This document shows positions 18,101-25,541 of a DNA stretch of 34,959 nt, piece by piece. This DNA is from Thermoplasmatota archaeon (GTDB lineage Archaea; Thermoplasmatota; Penumbrarchaeia; Penumbrarchaeales; Penumbrarchaeaceae), in NCBI GenBank assembly GCA_025457865.1, contig JALOTP010000019.1, forward strand, positions 1 through 34,959, given 5' to 3'. The notes under the pieces are model-generated. The model searched no databases. It was not told the origin of the DNA and saw only the letters and a program-made list of their open reading frames with translations. Both the position numbers and the translations under genes were made by a program. Position 1 is the first letter of the stretch; each line of letters begins with the position of its first letter.

Positions 18101-19138
18101 CCAGGTGCCGTCAAGGTCGGAGTAGTAAAGGTCGGTCGGGTCCGCCGAGGAGGAATAGCCGTTCGCGGAATTGTAGACCTTCCTTACAGGGATGACTCCG
18201 GTATCCCCGCCTATGAGAACGAACTCCGTGCCCCAAATGTTCTTCGCATCCATGATGAACTTCCTCACCTTCTCGGCATTATCGACCCCGGTGTAGTTCG
18301 CGTAGATCATGGAGGTATCGACGATCTTCGAAGGCACTCCCTTCTGGACCTTCCAATCGACGAGTGCTTTGAACGAGGTCCCGGTCTTGGTCTTGTCGGT
18401 TATGACCACGTACTGCACATCCTCGGTCTGGATCGGAGCAAATGGGACCATTGACCTCATAGCTCCGAAACGGGAGAGGTCCTGGGGGTTCATGAGCCCG
18501 GTCTCGAACATCTCCCTGAACACCGAGGTCTCCCTGAGAACTGGGACCACGGTGTCATGGACATTATCGTTATCCACCTCGAAGGTAAGTTTTCCGTGCA
18601 CTTCCTCATGGACGATCAATAGACCTCCGGTGGTAAGGAGCATAGGGTCGAACCTGAGGGAAGCTACCTTGACACCCCTGATGAGGCCTTCGCTGAGGTA
18701 GGTAACGGGGATATCGACCGGTCTTGTCGGTCCTGAGGGTGCGATATCCGAGGGTTCGCTGTACGCTGCAGGTTCCGGGACCCCCATTACCGGGATATCT
18801 ACAGGATGTATGGAAACAGTGGAGGAGAGCAGTTCGAACCTGATGTCAAAGGCGTATGGATGGACCATAAAATCATAGTAGAAGACGGGAAGGGCCGGTT
18901 CGCCTGGAATGGGAGAGATGCTTCCCTCCGGATGATAGTACCAACAATACCCTTGGGCATTTATTACCTCCACCCCAGAGACATCGAATGTCAGGTCCAC
19001 AGGTACCGAAAAGGAAGTGGACCCTGCTGCAACATTTTCGCTCATATGCTCAGGATCATCTCCCTTCCCCATGACTGGGATGACCGTAACAATCAAAAGG
19101 GCGACAACAGCCAATGATATTGTCCTATATAGGTCCAA
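15200..19138 (-). CDS. Membrane-anchored C25 (gingipain-type) cysteine peptidase
   Basis: Extracellular protease of about 1312 aa. A signal peptide (ISLAVVALLIVTVIPVMG) and a propeptide-like region (25-235) precede the C25 domain (about 240-620). The catalytic His is probably 468 in FHAGHSN and the nucleophile Cys506 in ISSVGCIAN; NLIGDPEMF closes the domain as in gingipains. About five Ig-like modules follow, each marked by a phrase such as DDDPPIFLEDLSDTAG. Next is a Ca-binding DxDxDG segment (DLDNDGMDDLW and DPDGDGAINLEEF), then one membrane helix and a TRRV end. The start is TTG 19138, supported by GGGAGG seven bases upstream and the signal peptide immediately after. It probably cuts protein outside the cell to feed amino acid breakdown. 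Secreted C25 peptidases are known from sediment Thermoplasmata. Confidence 0.9.
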   Translation of the reverse strand: MDLYRTISLAVVALLIVTVIPVMGKGDDPEHMSENVAAGSTSFSVPVDLTFDVSGVEVINAQGYCWYYHPEGSISPIPGEPALPVFYYDFMVHPYAFDIRFELLSSTVSIHPVDIPVMGVPEPAAYSEPSDIAPSGPTRPVDIPVTYLSEGLIRGVKVASLRFDPMLLTTGGLLIVHEEVHGKLTFEVDNDNVHDTVVPVLRETSVFREMFETGLMNPQDLSRFGAMRSMVPFAPIQTEDVQYVVITDKTKTGTSFKALVDWKVQKGVPSKIVDTSMIYANYTGVDNAEKVRKFIMDAKNIWGTEFVLIGGDTGVIPVRKVYNSANGYSSSADPTDLYYSDLDGTWNGDGDSTWGETSDGVDMRPDVIVGRAPVQSVAEANTFVTKALKYEKDPTKGYLDNATLAGEFLDSSTNSSRGLDNIKTNLLTSNFKSTSMYDRSNGVYGNLNKPNFMAQINKGASLIFHAGHSNWNVMSVGSCSNSDLYNGDIKNYNGGYKVGVISSVGCIANKFDQDDCIAELHVMEADGGTIAYIGNSNYGWYSPGNPGGGPSDVFQYRIAYELFKNGKNRVGTHFAEGKNYYAGSSSSYNSYRWIEMCLNLIGDPEMFVRTAEPILPNLTLPERIGLDTTDIDITVKDSMGRPVKGSLLCLEQDGKRTYNQTNAQGLSRLALPIVGKSYLNLTVTGQNFLPYITNISLDTILPSIVLNGPFAASTGDISQFNCSLYDEYGISNAIVEYYTNTSGFNSSGSVQLTDSNGFWTGDVRALWNSTEPMVFRIAARDGSGNWNRTDWTQLEVIDDDRPFMVSDLTSAEGRTGDMHDIVMVVNDNIGVKEVLLKVGWKEEAPFWTGEMDLTGDSVFRYSFDVPSGRDGTLVYEAFMTDASGNDNRSGLGYMTVLDDDPPIFLEDLSDTAGTTSDEVSLRVRALDNIAIFEVKVDYWSPVKGFIGSGTMVKDDGGVWSHAFLAPSDLIGGIEHRFSVMDLTGNKNLSKTATTVITDDDIPVVLPDQIPPQVTTGEPLTVKATVLDNVGVRSVDLVISYGSLRSERVGMALDDGSRYVALVQVPSGGSGELTFLIEAFDSSGNSNSSAASTSTIIDNDPPRVLSIRTMSSVNAGGILDVYIEARDNIGLEKGVLTWYLSGDGYRRDIEMDLADDMFTTSIEVDQKAYGYIYWTSEITDGAGNFVTTKKIEVRIVPPLVLPDPIDDEPETPRVPVRGEDLDNDGMDDLWEHANGLDISSDDSEGDPDGDGAINLEEFQKGTAPRDALHYPVKAEEIGADHEDRDISYIIIISGAAVLLLLLFVAALLLTRRV

Positions 19139-19152
19139 GCGGCAGCCTCCCG

Positions 19153-19191
19153 AATAAGTGGGGCAGATTACCCAATCTGCCAGGACTTATT
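19153..19191 (-). promoter_or_regulatory. Interrupted 15-bp hairpin just upstream of the C25 peptidase ribosome-binding site
   Basis: An inner perfect stem GGCAGATT/AATCTGCC (19162-19169 with 19174-19181, loop ACCC) is flanked, after a small 2-by-3 internal loop, by an outer stem AATAAGT/ACTTATT (19153-19159 with 19185-19191). It ends one base before the GGGAGG motif (19146-19151) of the peptidase gene. It could be an mRNA leader structure or an operator. Confidence 0.6.
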
Positions 19192-19256
19192 ATGATTTCT
19201 GGTTGTTAATATGATTATCCCATCCAGTACAAAGTATGAAAAATAATGCATATACA

Positions 19257-19280
19257 GGCATGTACAAGTGATTACATGCC
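19257..19280 (-). terminator. Hairpin downstream of paaK, possible terminator
   Basis: GGCATGTA and TACATGCC pair perfectly around an 8-base loop, 28 bases after the paaK stop. On the minus strand a loosely T-rich stretch ending in TTATTTTT follows. The role as terminator is likely but the T tract is weak. Confidence 0.45.
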
Positions 19281-19307
19281 ATGATAGGCCTTTCTAAGGA
19301 TAGGACC

Positions 19308-20594
19308 TCATATCATCTTGCGCTTGTCTATGACCCTCTTTGCCTTCCCCTCGGTCCTTGGTATGGTCCCGGGGGCCACCAGCTCGACCCTGGCCCTGAG
19401 GGTAAGGGTGGCCTGAAGGGCTTCCTCGACCTTACCTGCAAGGACCTTTTCCGCCACCCCCCAATGAGCGGGTGAGACCTCGACCTGGACGTTCAAATGG
19501 TCCAGTCTGTCGGTCTCCAGTATTATCTGGAATTGCTCTCCCAGCTCATCTATGGACATGAGGACATCCTCTATCTGGGATGGGAAGACATTGACCCCAC
19601 CAACTATGAGCATATCATCGGAGCGTCCCCTTATCCTCATGACCCTGGGATGGGACCTGCCGCAGGCGCATTTCTCCCAGTTTATGACGGCCAGGTCCTT
19701 GGTCCTGTAACGCAGGAGGGGCATTGCCTCCCTTGTAAGCATGGTGAAGACCATCTCTCCCCTGGTGCCGGGAGGTAGGACCTCCTGGGTGTCGGGATCT
19801 ATGGTCTCTATAAGGAACTCATCGGCCCATATATGGAGGCCGTCCTGCCTCTCGCACTCCACAGCGACCCCGGGACCGTAGAGCTCCGACATCCCGTAGA
19901 GGTCCTGTGCCCTGATGTTCAGGGACGATTGGATGTGGTGCCTCGTCTCCTCGGACCAGGGCTCTGCTCCGAACATGCCTATCCTCAGCTTCAGGTCCGA
20001 AGGATCGACCCCTTCCTCTGTCAGCGATTCTATGAGAAATACCGCATAGGAAGGTGTGCAGCAAATGACCGTGGAGCCCATGTCCTTCATCATCTTGATC
20101 TGCCTCTTGGTGTTCCCGGTCGCTGTTGGTATGACGAGGGCGCCCAGCCTCTCTGCTCCCATATGGAATCCTAGACCTCCAGTGAACAGACCGTAACCGT
20201 AAGCGTTCTGGATCAGATCGTTCTCGGTGACCCCGGCACAGGAATAGCACCTTGCCATAAGGTTGGACCATGTGTCCAGGTCCTTACTCGTGTATGATAC
20301 GACCGTCGGGATGCCGGTGGTCCCTGATGATGCATGGATCCTGTTCAGGCGCTCAATGGGAACGGCCCTTATCCCGTAGGGATAATGGTCCCTCAGGTCG
20401 TCCTTGTAGGTGAAGGGGAGCTTCGATATGTCCGAGAGCTCCTTGATATCGGAGGGCTTAATACCGGCCTCATCGAACCTCTTTCGGTACATGGGGACGT
20501 TCTTGTAGGTCCTCTTGACCTGCTTCTTCAACCTTTCCAGCTGGAGCTCTTTTATCTCATCTGTGGTAAGGAACTGCTCTTTCTCCTGGAACAT
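19308..20594 (-). CDS. paaK: Phenylacetate-CoA ligase
   Basis: Cytoplasmic AMP-forming ligase activating phenylacetate (or a related aryl acid) to its CoA thioester, 428 aa, the usual length of the PaaK family. Visible motifs are the P-loop SSGTTGIPT, YGMSELYGPG, the RYRTKDLA stretch, the CACGRSHPR segment and GRSDDMLIVGGVNVFPSQIE. In archaea such ligases often work with 2-oxoacid:ferredoxin oxidoreductases in aromatic amino acid breakdown, some running toward ATP synthesis; that link is inferred. The start ATG 20594 has GGGGAG eight bases upstream and matches the family N-terminus; the open frame upstream to 20684 reads unlike the family. Confidence 0.92.
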   Translation of the reverse strand: MFQEKEQFLTTDEIKELQLERLKKQVKRTYKNVPMYRKRFDEAGIKPSDIKELSDISKLPFTYKDDLRDHYPYGIRAVPIERLNRIHASSGTTGIPTVVSYTSKDLDTWSNLMARCYSCAGVTENDLIQNAYGYGLFTGGLGFHMGAERLGALVIPTATGNTKRQIKMMKDMGSTVICCTPSYAVFLIESLTEEGVDPSDLKLRIGMFGAEPWSEETRHHIQSSLNIRAQDLYGMSELYGPGVAVECERQDGLHIWADEFLIETIDPDTQEVLPPGTRGEMVFTMLTREAMPLLRYRTKDLAVINWEKCACGRSHPRVMRIRGRSDDMLIVGGVNVFPSQIEDVLMSIDELGEQFQIILETDRLDHLNVQVEVSPAHWGVAEKVLAGKVEEALQATLTLRARVELVAPGTIPRTEGKAKRVIDKRKMI

Positions 20595-20692
20595 GCTAAA
20601 CACTCCCCCTATATGGGACCGTCTCACCGGATAGGATATCTTCCCCTTTCCTAAAGGGACTGGATGGGACGGTGCGATACCCAAGCGGCCTT

Positions 20693-20704
20693 TCTTTATT
20701 TATT
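20693..20704 (-). promoter_or_regulatory. Possible TATA box for paaK
   Basis: AATAAATAAAG on the minus strand would start transcription near 20673, giving a leader of about 80 nt before ATG 20594. The rest of the divergent gap to 20853 shows a second candidate box, TATAAG at 20793, for the plus-strand gene. Confidence 0.35.
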
Positions 20705-20853
20705 GTTTTAGATGGGGCTGTGCGTTCTCGGAAAGATTATTATCCGAAATTAACCTTCGCCTGAACGGTGGTTCCGGTTCCACCAGCCATCCTATAAGCT
20801 GGGGCTTGGACCGACCTTCTCTATCTTGACATATCGATCGGGGGATGCGGGAC

Positions 20854-22143
20854 ATGGGATACGAGCTGAAATGGGGCAACAGGACCTGGATATACGGACT
20901 GCTGTTGGGACTTGGGATAGGACTTCCGATCCTCCTGTTCATGTATAACATGAAAGGGGCCAGCTTCTTCTTCAACTATTATTCACCGATGCTGGGATAT
21001 TACGTTCTGATATCCATCTGCCAGAGCCATTACTTCAGAAGGCCCACCGAGCCACAGATGAACGGTCTGTTCAGGCAGTTCGTATCCATCTTCGGCGCGG
21101 TCCTCATCTTCTTCGTCAACGAGATGATAATGATACACATCCTGGGACTGCCGACATCTGACCATGCGCTACTTAACAATGGGGGCATTGTGATGTCGGG
21201 CCACTTCACCTTCATAGTCTTCGGCTTCTTCATCTACGGTTTCGACGACTTCATGTTCAAGGGAAGGCTGTTGAGCTGGATGAAGAACGACACTGCAAAG
21301 GCCATCTTCTGGTACTTTGTAATATGGCTCATCTGGCTGCCTCTCTTCTACATGAAAGGAGGCGTTGTCCAGGCATTCTCCGCCGCAACCTTCGACGAGC
21401 TCCACTCTAACAGGATGTTAAGCATCAGCCAATGGGCCATAATCATGTCTCTCATGATAGCGCTCATCTTCAAGGACTACATTCCTGAGCTGAAGATAGA
21501 GAACGACCTGCTGAGAGGGGTCATCCTACTTGCAGGGTCTTTCATCATCGGAGGGGCCATAGCCTACATCTGTTACGGATTGACGGAGTTCGTCGCTCCC
21601 TGGGGCGACATCAGTGCGACGGACAGATGGCATCATGTCCTCTATATGGGGACCTATCCCCTGATACCGGTCATTCTGATGGGGGTCTATTCCAAGAACT
21701 TCAGTGATGTCGAGAGTCCAGGTATGAGAGTTGTATGGAGGCTGGTATATCTCGTGCCACTGATCGTCCTGACCTACTTCCTCTACCACTTCGTCATAGC
21801 CCAACCCGAACTCATACCAAACTGGATCTTCGGGGATGGAACCTTCTCCGAGGGTATGGGCATATTCGGGGAGCAGCATGGATGGCACCACCATCTGGAC
21901 CTATACTTCAACTTCACCATATCCATCATACCGCTGACCCACCACTGGTTCTGCGGGAAGGCCGGGTTCATGAAGGAGTCGGAGGATGAACCGGTCGGAC
22001 CTGGTCAAAGAAGGCCATGGGGCAGACCGGAGAGACCGGCTCCCAGAAAGGAAGCGATCCCCGGCGATAGGAGGACATCACCTTTCGGGAGAGGTCCGCC
22101 CCCGAGGGATGAACGAGGTCAGTTCAACAGACAATGGAAATGA
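20854..22143 (+). CDS. Unrecognised polytopic membrane protein with His-rich motif and Arg/Pro-rich tail
   Basis: I do not recognise this family. The protein is about 429 aa with roughly ten membrane helices over the first 375 residues. Histidines and acidic residues cluster near predicted helix ends: MSGHFTF, DRWHHVLYM, and near the C-terminus GEQHGWHHHLDLYFNF followed by LTHHWFCGKAGF. This pattern suggests metal or haem coordination, but no named motif is matched. The last 55 residues are Pro, Arg and Gly rich (GRPERPAPRKE, FGRGPPPRDERG) and probably disordered in the cytoplasm. The start could be ATG 20845 or 20854; GGGGG directly abuts the first and sits nine bases before the second, which I therefore prefer. 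It is divergent from paaK and lies upstream of the ATP-citrate lyase genes with a terminator-like sequence between. Confidence 0.8.
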   Translation: MGYELKWGNRTWIYGLLLGLGIGLPILLFMYNMKGASFFFNYYSPMLGYYVLISICQSHYFRRPTEPQMNGLFRQFVSIFGAVLIFFVNEMIMIHILGLPTSDHALLNNGGIVMSGHFTFIVFGFFIYGFDDFMFKGRLLSWMKNDTAKAIFWYFVIWLIWLPLFYMKGGVVQAFSAATFDELHSNRMLSISQWAIIMSLMIALIFKDYIPELKIENDLLRGVILLAGSFIIGGAIAYICYGLTEFVAPWGDISATDRWHHVLYMGTYPLIPVILMGVYSKNFSDVESPGMRVVWRLVYLVPLIVLTYFLYHFVIAQPELIPNWIFGDGTFSEGMGIFGEQHGWHHHLDLYFNFTISIIPLTHHWFCGKAGFMKESEDEPVGPGQRRPWGRPERPAPRKEAIPGDRRTSPFGRGPPPRDERGQFNRQWK

Positions 22144-22214
22144 AGCTAGGTCCGTTCATTGGCATCACCATAGGATATTCCCTGCTCTGCTTTTTACCGA
22201 TTATTGACGGGAGC

Positions 22215-22252
22215 TTCTAATTTTAGAATAATTGGCCGTTATTATTTTTTTT
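22215..22252 (+). terminator. Probable U-tract terminator after the membrane-protein gene
   Basis: A small perfect inverted repeat TTCTAA/TTAGAA (22215-22228) is followed by a run of eight T (22245-22252). Archaeal termination relies mainly on such T runs, so this likely separates the membrane-protein transcript from the aclBA operon. Confidence 0.5.
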
Positions 22253-22280
22253 AATATCCACTCTTTCGAGATGGACCCCT

Positions 22281-22291
22281 AATTATTTATT
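22281..22291 (+). promoter_or_regulatory. Possible TATA box of the aclBA operon
   Basis: AATTATTTATT predicts a transcription start near 22311, inside the palindrome that follows. If so, the mRNA leader before the proposed start at 22328 would be only about 15 nt. Confidence 0.4.
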
Positions 22292-22300
22292 CGTTCATCA

Positions 22301-22320
22301 CGCTCCGGCCTTCCGGAGCG
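22301..22320 (+). promoter_or_regulatory. Perfect 8-bp palindrome overlapping the aclB ribosome-binding site
   Basis: CGCTCCGG and CCGGAGCG pair perfectly around a CCTT loop. The GGAG that could serve as Shine-Dalgarno for aclB (22315-22318) lies in the 3' arm. It can be read as an operator at the transcription start or as an mRNA hairpin that hides the ribosome-binding site. Confidence 0.65.
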
Positions 22321-22327
22321 TGGGAAT

Positions 22328-23611
22328 ACGGCAAGACGGGCGATACGGGAATACGATGCGAAGCGGATATTCTACAAAATGATGCCTAAGTACGGCGCTG
22401 AGGGGTCCTACATCGAAGCGGACCCTGTCCAGGTGACTGCCGAGACAGACCTGGATAAGCTCCCTGAGGAACACCCCTGGCTCGAGAACAAGCGGCTCGT
22501 TGTCAAACCCGACCAGCTTTTCGGCAAGAGGGGAAAATCAGGTCTTGTCCTCCTGGACGCATCCTTCAAGGAGGCCGGGAAGTTCATCTCCCAGAAGATG
22601 GGGAAGCAGGCCAAGGTCGGCAAGGTTTCAGGTATCCTCACCAACTTCATAATAGAGGAGTTCATTCCCCACAAGATAGAGTACTATGCGGCCATCAAGA
22701 TGGACGCTGATGGGGACCATGTCCTCTTCTCCACCAAGGGCGGCATGAACATAGAGGAAGTGTGGGACAGCATCAGGGAAGCTGTCATCGTTCCTCTGGG
22801 AAAGCAAGAGCTGGACCCCGAACCTTTGATCAAGGAGATTCCAACCGAGGAGAGAAAGGTGGTGGGTCCCTTCCTCAAGGGTATGTACCAGTATTTCGCA
22901 AAGCACGACCTGACGCTCCTTGAGCTGAACCCCTTCACCATCGTTGATGGAAAGGTCAGAGCCCTTGACATGAGGACGATGCTGGATGACACTGCCGCTT
23001 TCCAGAACGCAGGGGTCTGGGAAGGTGTCGAGTTCCCCTCCCCATTCGGCAGGGAGCCCACAAAGGAGGAGGCTTTCATAAAGTCACTTGACGAGAAGAC
23101 GGGTGCCTCCCTAAAGCTGACGATATTGAACCCCGAGGGCAGGGTCTGGACCATGGTCGCCGGAGGTGGAGCATCTGTCGTCTATGCAGATACCATAGTC
23201 GATAAGGGCTTCAGCAAGGAGCTCGCCAACTACGGGGAGTACTCAGGGGACCCCTCCACGGAAGAGACCTATCTCTATGCAAGGACGCTCCTCTCCCTTA
23301 TGACCAAGGAGAAGCACAAGAGCGGCAAGGACAAGATACTCATCATAGGGGGAGGCATAGCGAACTTCACAGATGTCGCCAATACCTTCACGGGCATAAT
23401 ACAGGCATTGAAAGAATACAACGACAAGATGAAGCAGGTAGGCGTAAGGATCTATGTCAGGAGGGGCGGTCCCAACTACAAGGCCGGCCTCGAGAAGATG
23501 AGGACATTGGGCAAGGAACTGGGTCTTAACATAAAGGTATTCGGCCCCGAAGCGCATATGACGCACATCATTCCAATGGCGCTCGAAGAGGATGAGAAGG
23601 GGGTGAAATAG
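22328..23611 (+). CDS. aclB: ATP-citrate lyase, small subunit (ATP-grasp and citrate-binding), apparent ACG start
   Basis: Subunit of cytoplasmic ATP-citrate lyase, which converts citrate, CoA and ATP to acetyl-CoA, oxaloacetate, ADP and phosphate. About 427 aa matches the N-terminal part of human ACLY: VVKPDQLFGKRGK (59-71), LLELNPF (near 198), FGREPTKEEAFI, GASLKLTILNPEGRVWTMV, GGGASVVYADTI (279 on), LANYGEYSG, and RRGGPNY. The conserved opening AIREYDAKRIFYK lies upstream of the first ATG (22379). The frame contains no ATG, GTG or TTG between the stop at 22280 and 22379. ACG 22328 gives T-ARRAIREYDAKR, aligning residue for residue with human M-SAKAISEQTGKE, and has GGAG nine bases upstream. 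ATG 22379 is the conservative alternative. The stop abuts the aclA start with no gap. Confidence 0.9.
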   Translation, partial: TARRAIREYDAKRIFYKMMPKYGAEGSYIEADPVQVTAETDLDKLPEEHPWLENKRLVVKPDQLFGKRGKSGLVLLDASFKEAGKFISQKMGKQAKVGKVSGILTNFIIEEFIPHKIEYYAAIKMDADGDHVLFSTKGGMNIEEVWDSIREAVIVPLGKQELDPEPLIKEIPTEERKVVGPFLKGMYQYFAKHDLTLLELNPFTIVDGKVRALDMRTMLDDTAAFQNAGVWEGVEFPSPFGREPTKEEAFIKSLDEKTGASLKLTILNPEGRVWTMVAGGGASVVYADTIVDKGFSKELANYGEYSGDPSTEETYLYARTLLSLMTKEKHKSGKDKILIIGGGIANFTDVANTFTGIIQALKEYNDKMKQVGVRIYVRRGGPNYKAGLEKMRTLGKELGLNIKVFGPEAHMTHIIPMALEEDEKGVK

Positions 23612-25453
23612 ATGGAACCGTACATACTCTTCTCCAATACCAGCAGGGCGATAGTGTTCAACATGCAGACAAGAGCGGTCCAGAGGATGCTGGATTTCGA
23701 TATCCTCTGCGGTAGGGAGATCCCCTCCGTCGCGGCCATAGTGAACCCGGGTAATCCCGGGACCCACCAGGCCCATTGGGGGAAGGGCGAGCTCCTCATC
23801 CCGATCTATTCGACGATCGGTGAGGCCACGCAGGCCCACCCGGACATAGACGTCATGGTGAACTTCGCATCTTTCAGGTCTGCCTATCCCTCGACCAAGG
23901 AGGCGATCCTCAACGATAGGATAAGGGTCGTAGCAGTGATAGCAGAGGGGGTCCCCGAGAGAAGGGCCAGGGAACTGGCCCATCTGGCGAAGTCCAAGGG
24001 GAAGGTCATAATCGGCCCAGCGACGGTCGGAGGGATAGGTGCTGGGACCTTCAAGATAGGGAACACAGCCGGGACCCTTGAGAACATCAAGGAACAGAGG
24101 CTCTACAGAAGGGGTTCGGTGGGATTGGTGACCAAGTCCGGGGGCCTTTTGAACGAGATGTTCAACATAGTCTCCCACAACACCGACGGTGTGTTCGAGG
24201 GGATAGCCATAGGAGGGGACAAGTTCCCGGGCTCGAGCCTCCTAGACCATCTCCTGAGGTACGAAGCGAACCCGAAGGTCAAGATGTTGGTCGCCCTGGG
24301 AGAGCTCGGAGGGGACGAGGAATACAAGGTCGTCGAGGCCATGAACAAGGGGCTCCTGACCAAACCACTGGTCTTCTGGGTGATGGGTACATGCTCCAAG
24401 GTCTTCCCCACTGAGGTCCAGTTCGGACATGCCGGCGCCAAGGCGGGCAGCGATAAGGAGACAGCCGATGCAAAGAACGCGGCGCTCAAGAAGGCCGGGG
24501 CCATAATACCCAGCTCCTTCGATGCGCTAGGGGATGAGATAGCAAGGACCTTCCTTAAGCTCAAGGACGAGGGAAAGATTGTCCCCGTCAAGGAGCCTGA
24601 GACATTGCCCAACATCCCAATGGACTATGCGGACGCTCTGAAGAAGGGCGTCATCAGGAAACCGACCTCGTTCATGACGACCATTTCCGATGACAGGGGG
24701 GAGGAGGTCAACTATGCGGGGTATCCTATATCAGAGCTCATCCACAACGGCAAGGGTATAGGGGACGTCATATCGCTCCTATGGTTCGGGAGGCCTTTCC
24801 CTAAGTGGGCCGCAGATTTCATGGAGATGGTCCTTATGATAGTTGCCGACCACGGACCCGCTGTTTCCGGGGCGCATAATGCCATAATAGCAGCTAGGGC
24901 CGGGAAGGATGTGATCTCATCACTGGCCTCAGGTATGCTCACCATAGGCCCCAGGTTCGGAGGGGCCATAGACGACTGCGCCAAGTTCATGAACGATGCA
25001 AGGACACGTGGGCTCGACCCCAGGGGCTTCGTCGAGGAGATGAAGGTGAAGAACATACTCATACCAGGTATAGGCCACAGGGTCAAATCTCTGGAGAACC
25101 CCGACGGGAGGGTCACTCTGCTCATAGAGTACGCCCGCAAGAACTTCCCCAAGACCGATACCCTTGATTTCGCCATAGGCGTCCAGGCCCTGACCACGCA
25201 GAAGAAATCGAACCTCATCTTAAACGTTGACGGGACCATAGGCGTCATGATGGTGGATATGCTCCGTTCGGTCGGATACTACACGGACGACGAGATAAAG
25301 AGGATCATAAACGACGGATATCTGAACAGCTTCTTCGTCATAGGCAGGTCCATAGGGCTAATAGGGCACATCCTGGACCAGAAGCGCAACAACCAGCGCC
25401 TCTACAGGCATCCATGGGAGGACATCCTCTACATGGTCGATAGGAAGGAATAG
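23612..25453 (+). CDS. aclA: ATP-citrate lyase, large subunit (CoA-binding, phospho-His and citrate synthase domains)
   Basis: Catalytic partner of AclB, 613 aa, matching the C-terminal part of human ACLY and the large subunit of green sulfur bacteria. The CoA-ligase-like part holds the phosphorylated His273 in QFGHAGAKAG and the CoA-domain stretches NPGNPG and GPATVGGIGAGTFKIGN. The citrate synthase-like domain (about 340-610) has VADHGPAVSGAHN (His414), GPRFGGAIDD and GIGHRVKS (His489), ending in the typical HPWEDILYM. The ATG follows directly on the aclB stop, with GGGGGTG just upstream, so the two are translationally coupled. The gene order aclB-aclA is that of Chlorobium. The operon appears to stop here, with a dyad between it and the convergent PKD gene. 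Confidence 0.95.
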   Translation: MEPYILFSNTSRAIVFNMQTRAVQRMLDFDILCGREIPSVAAIVNPGNPGTHQAHWGKGELLIPIYSTIGEATQAHPDIDVMVNFASFRSAYPSTKEAILNDRIRVVAVIAEGVPERRARELAHLAKSKGKVIIGPATVGGIGAGTFKIGNTAGTLENIKEQRLYRRGSVGLVTKSGGLLNEMFNIVSHNTDGVFEGIAIGGDKFPGSSLLDHLLRYEANPKVKMLVALGELGGDEEYKVVEAMNKGLLTKPLVFWVMGTCSKVFPTEVQFGHAGAKAGSDKETADAKNAALKKAGAIIPSSFDALGDEIARTFLKLKDEGKIVPVKEPETLPNIPMDYADALKKGVIRKPTSFMTTISDDRGEEVNYAGYPISELIHNGKGIGDVISLLWFGRPFPKWAADFMEMVLMIVADHGPAVSGAHNAIIAARAGKDVISSLASGMLTIGPRFGGAIDDCAKFMNDARTRGLDPRGFVEEMKVKNILIPGIGHRVKSLENPDGRVTLLIEYARKNFPKTDTLDFAIGVQALTTQKKSNLILNVDGTIGVMMVDMLRSVGYYTDDEIKRIINDGYLNSFFVIGRSIGLIGHILDQKRNNQRLYRHPWEDILYMVDRKE

Positions 25454-25481
25454 TCCGATAACCTCCTATCAATGATGTTCA

Positions 25482-25534
25482 CAGGCCTGGGGCGTCATTG
25501 AGCACGGGCAATGAGACTTCCATGGCCAGGCCTG
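25482..25534. repeat. Nested dyad between convergent genes, possible bidirectional terminator
   Basis: Two copies of the self-complementary CAGGCCTG (25482-25489 and 25527-25534) enclose TCATTG/CAATGA (25495-25500 and 25509-25514). Both layers can fold together as one stem on either strand. It fills most of the gap between the aclA stop and the end of the convergent PKD gene. Confidence 0.5.
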
Positions 25535-25541
25535 ACCGGTC

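Noticed and set aside
22319..22360. Direct repeat GGGAATACG (22322 and 22347)
   Set aside because: Nine bases, two copies, one within the aclB coding region; likely chance in a biased sequence.
23243..24178. 311-codon open frame on the minus strand
   Set aside because: Antisense to aclB and aclA, both firmly identified; the product has no recognisable motif.
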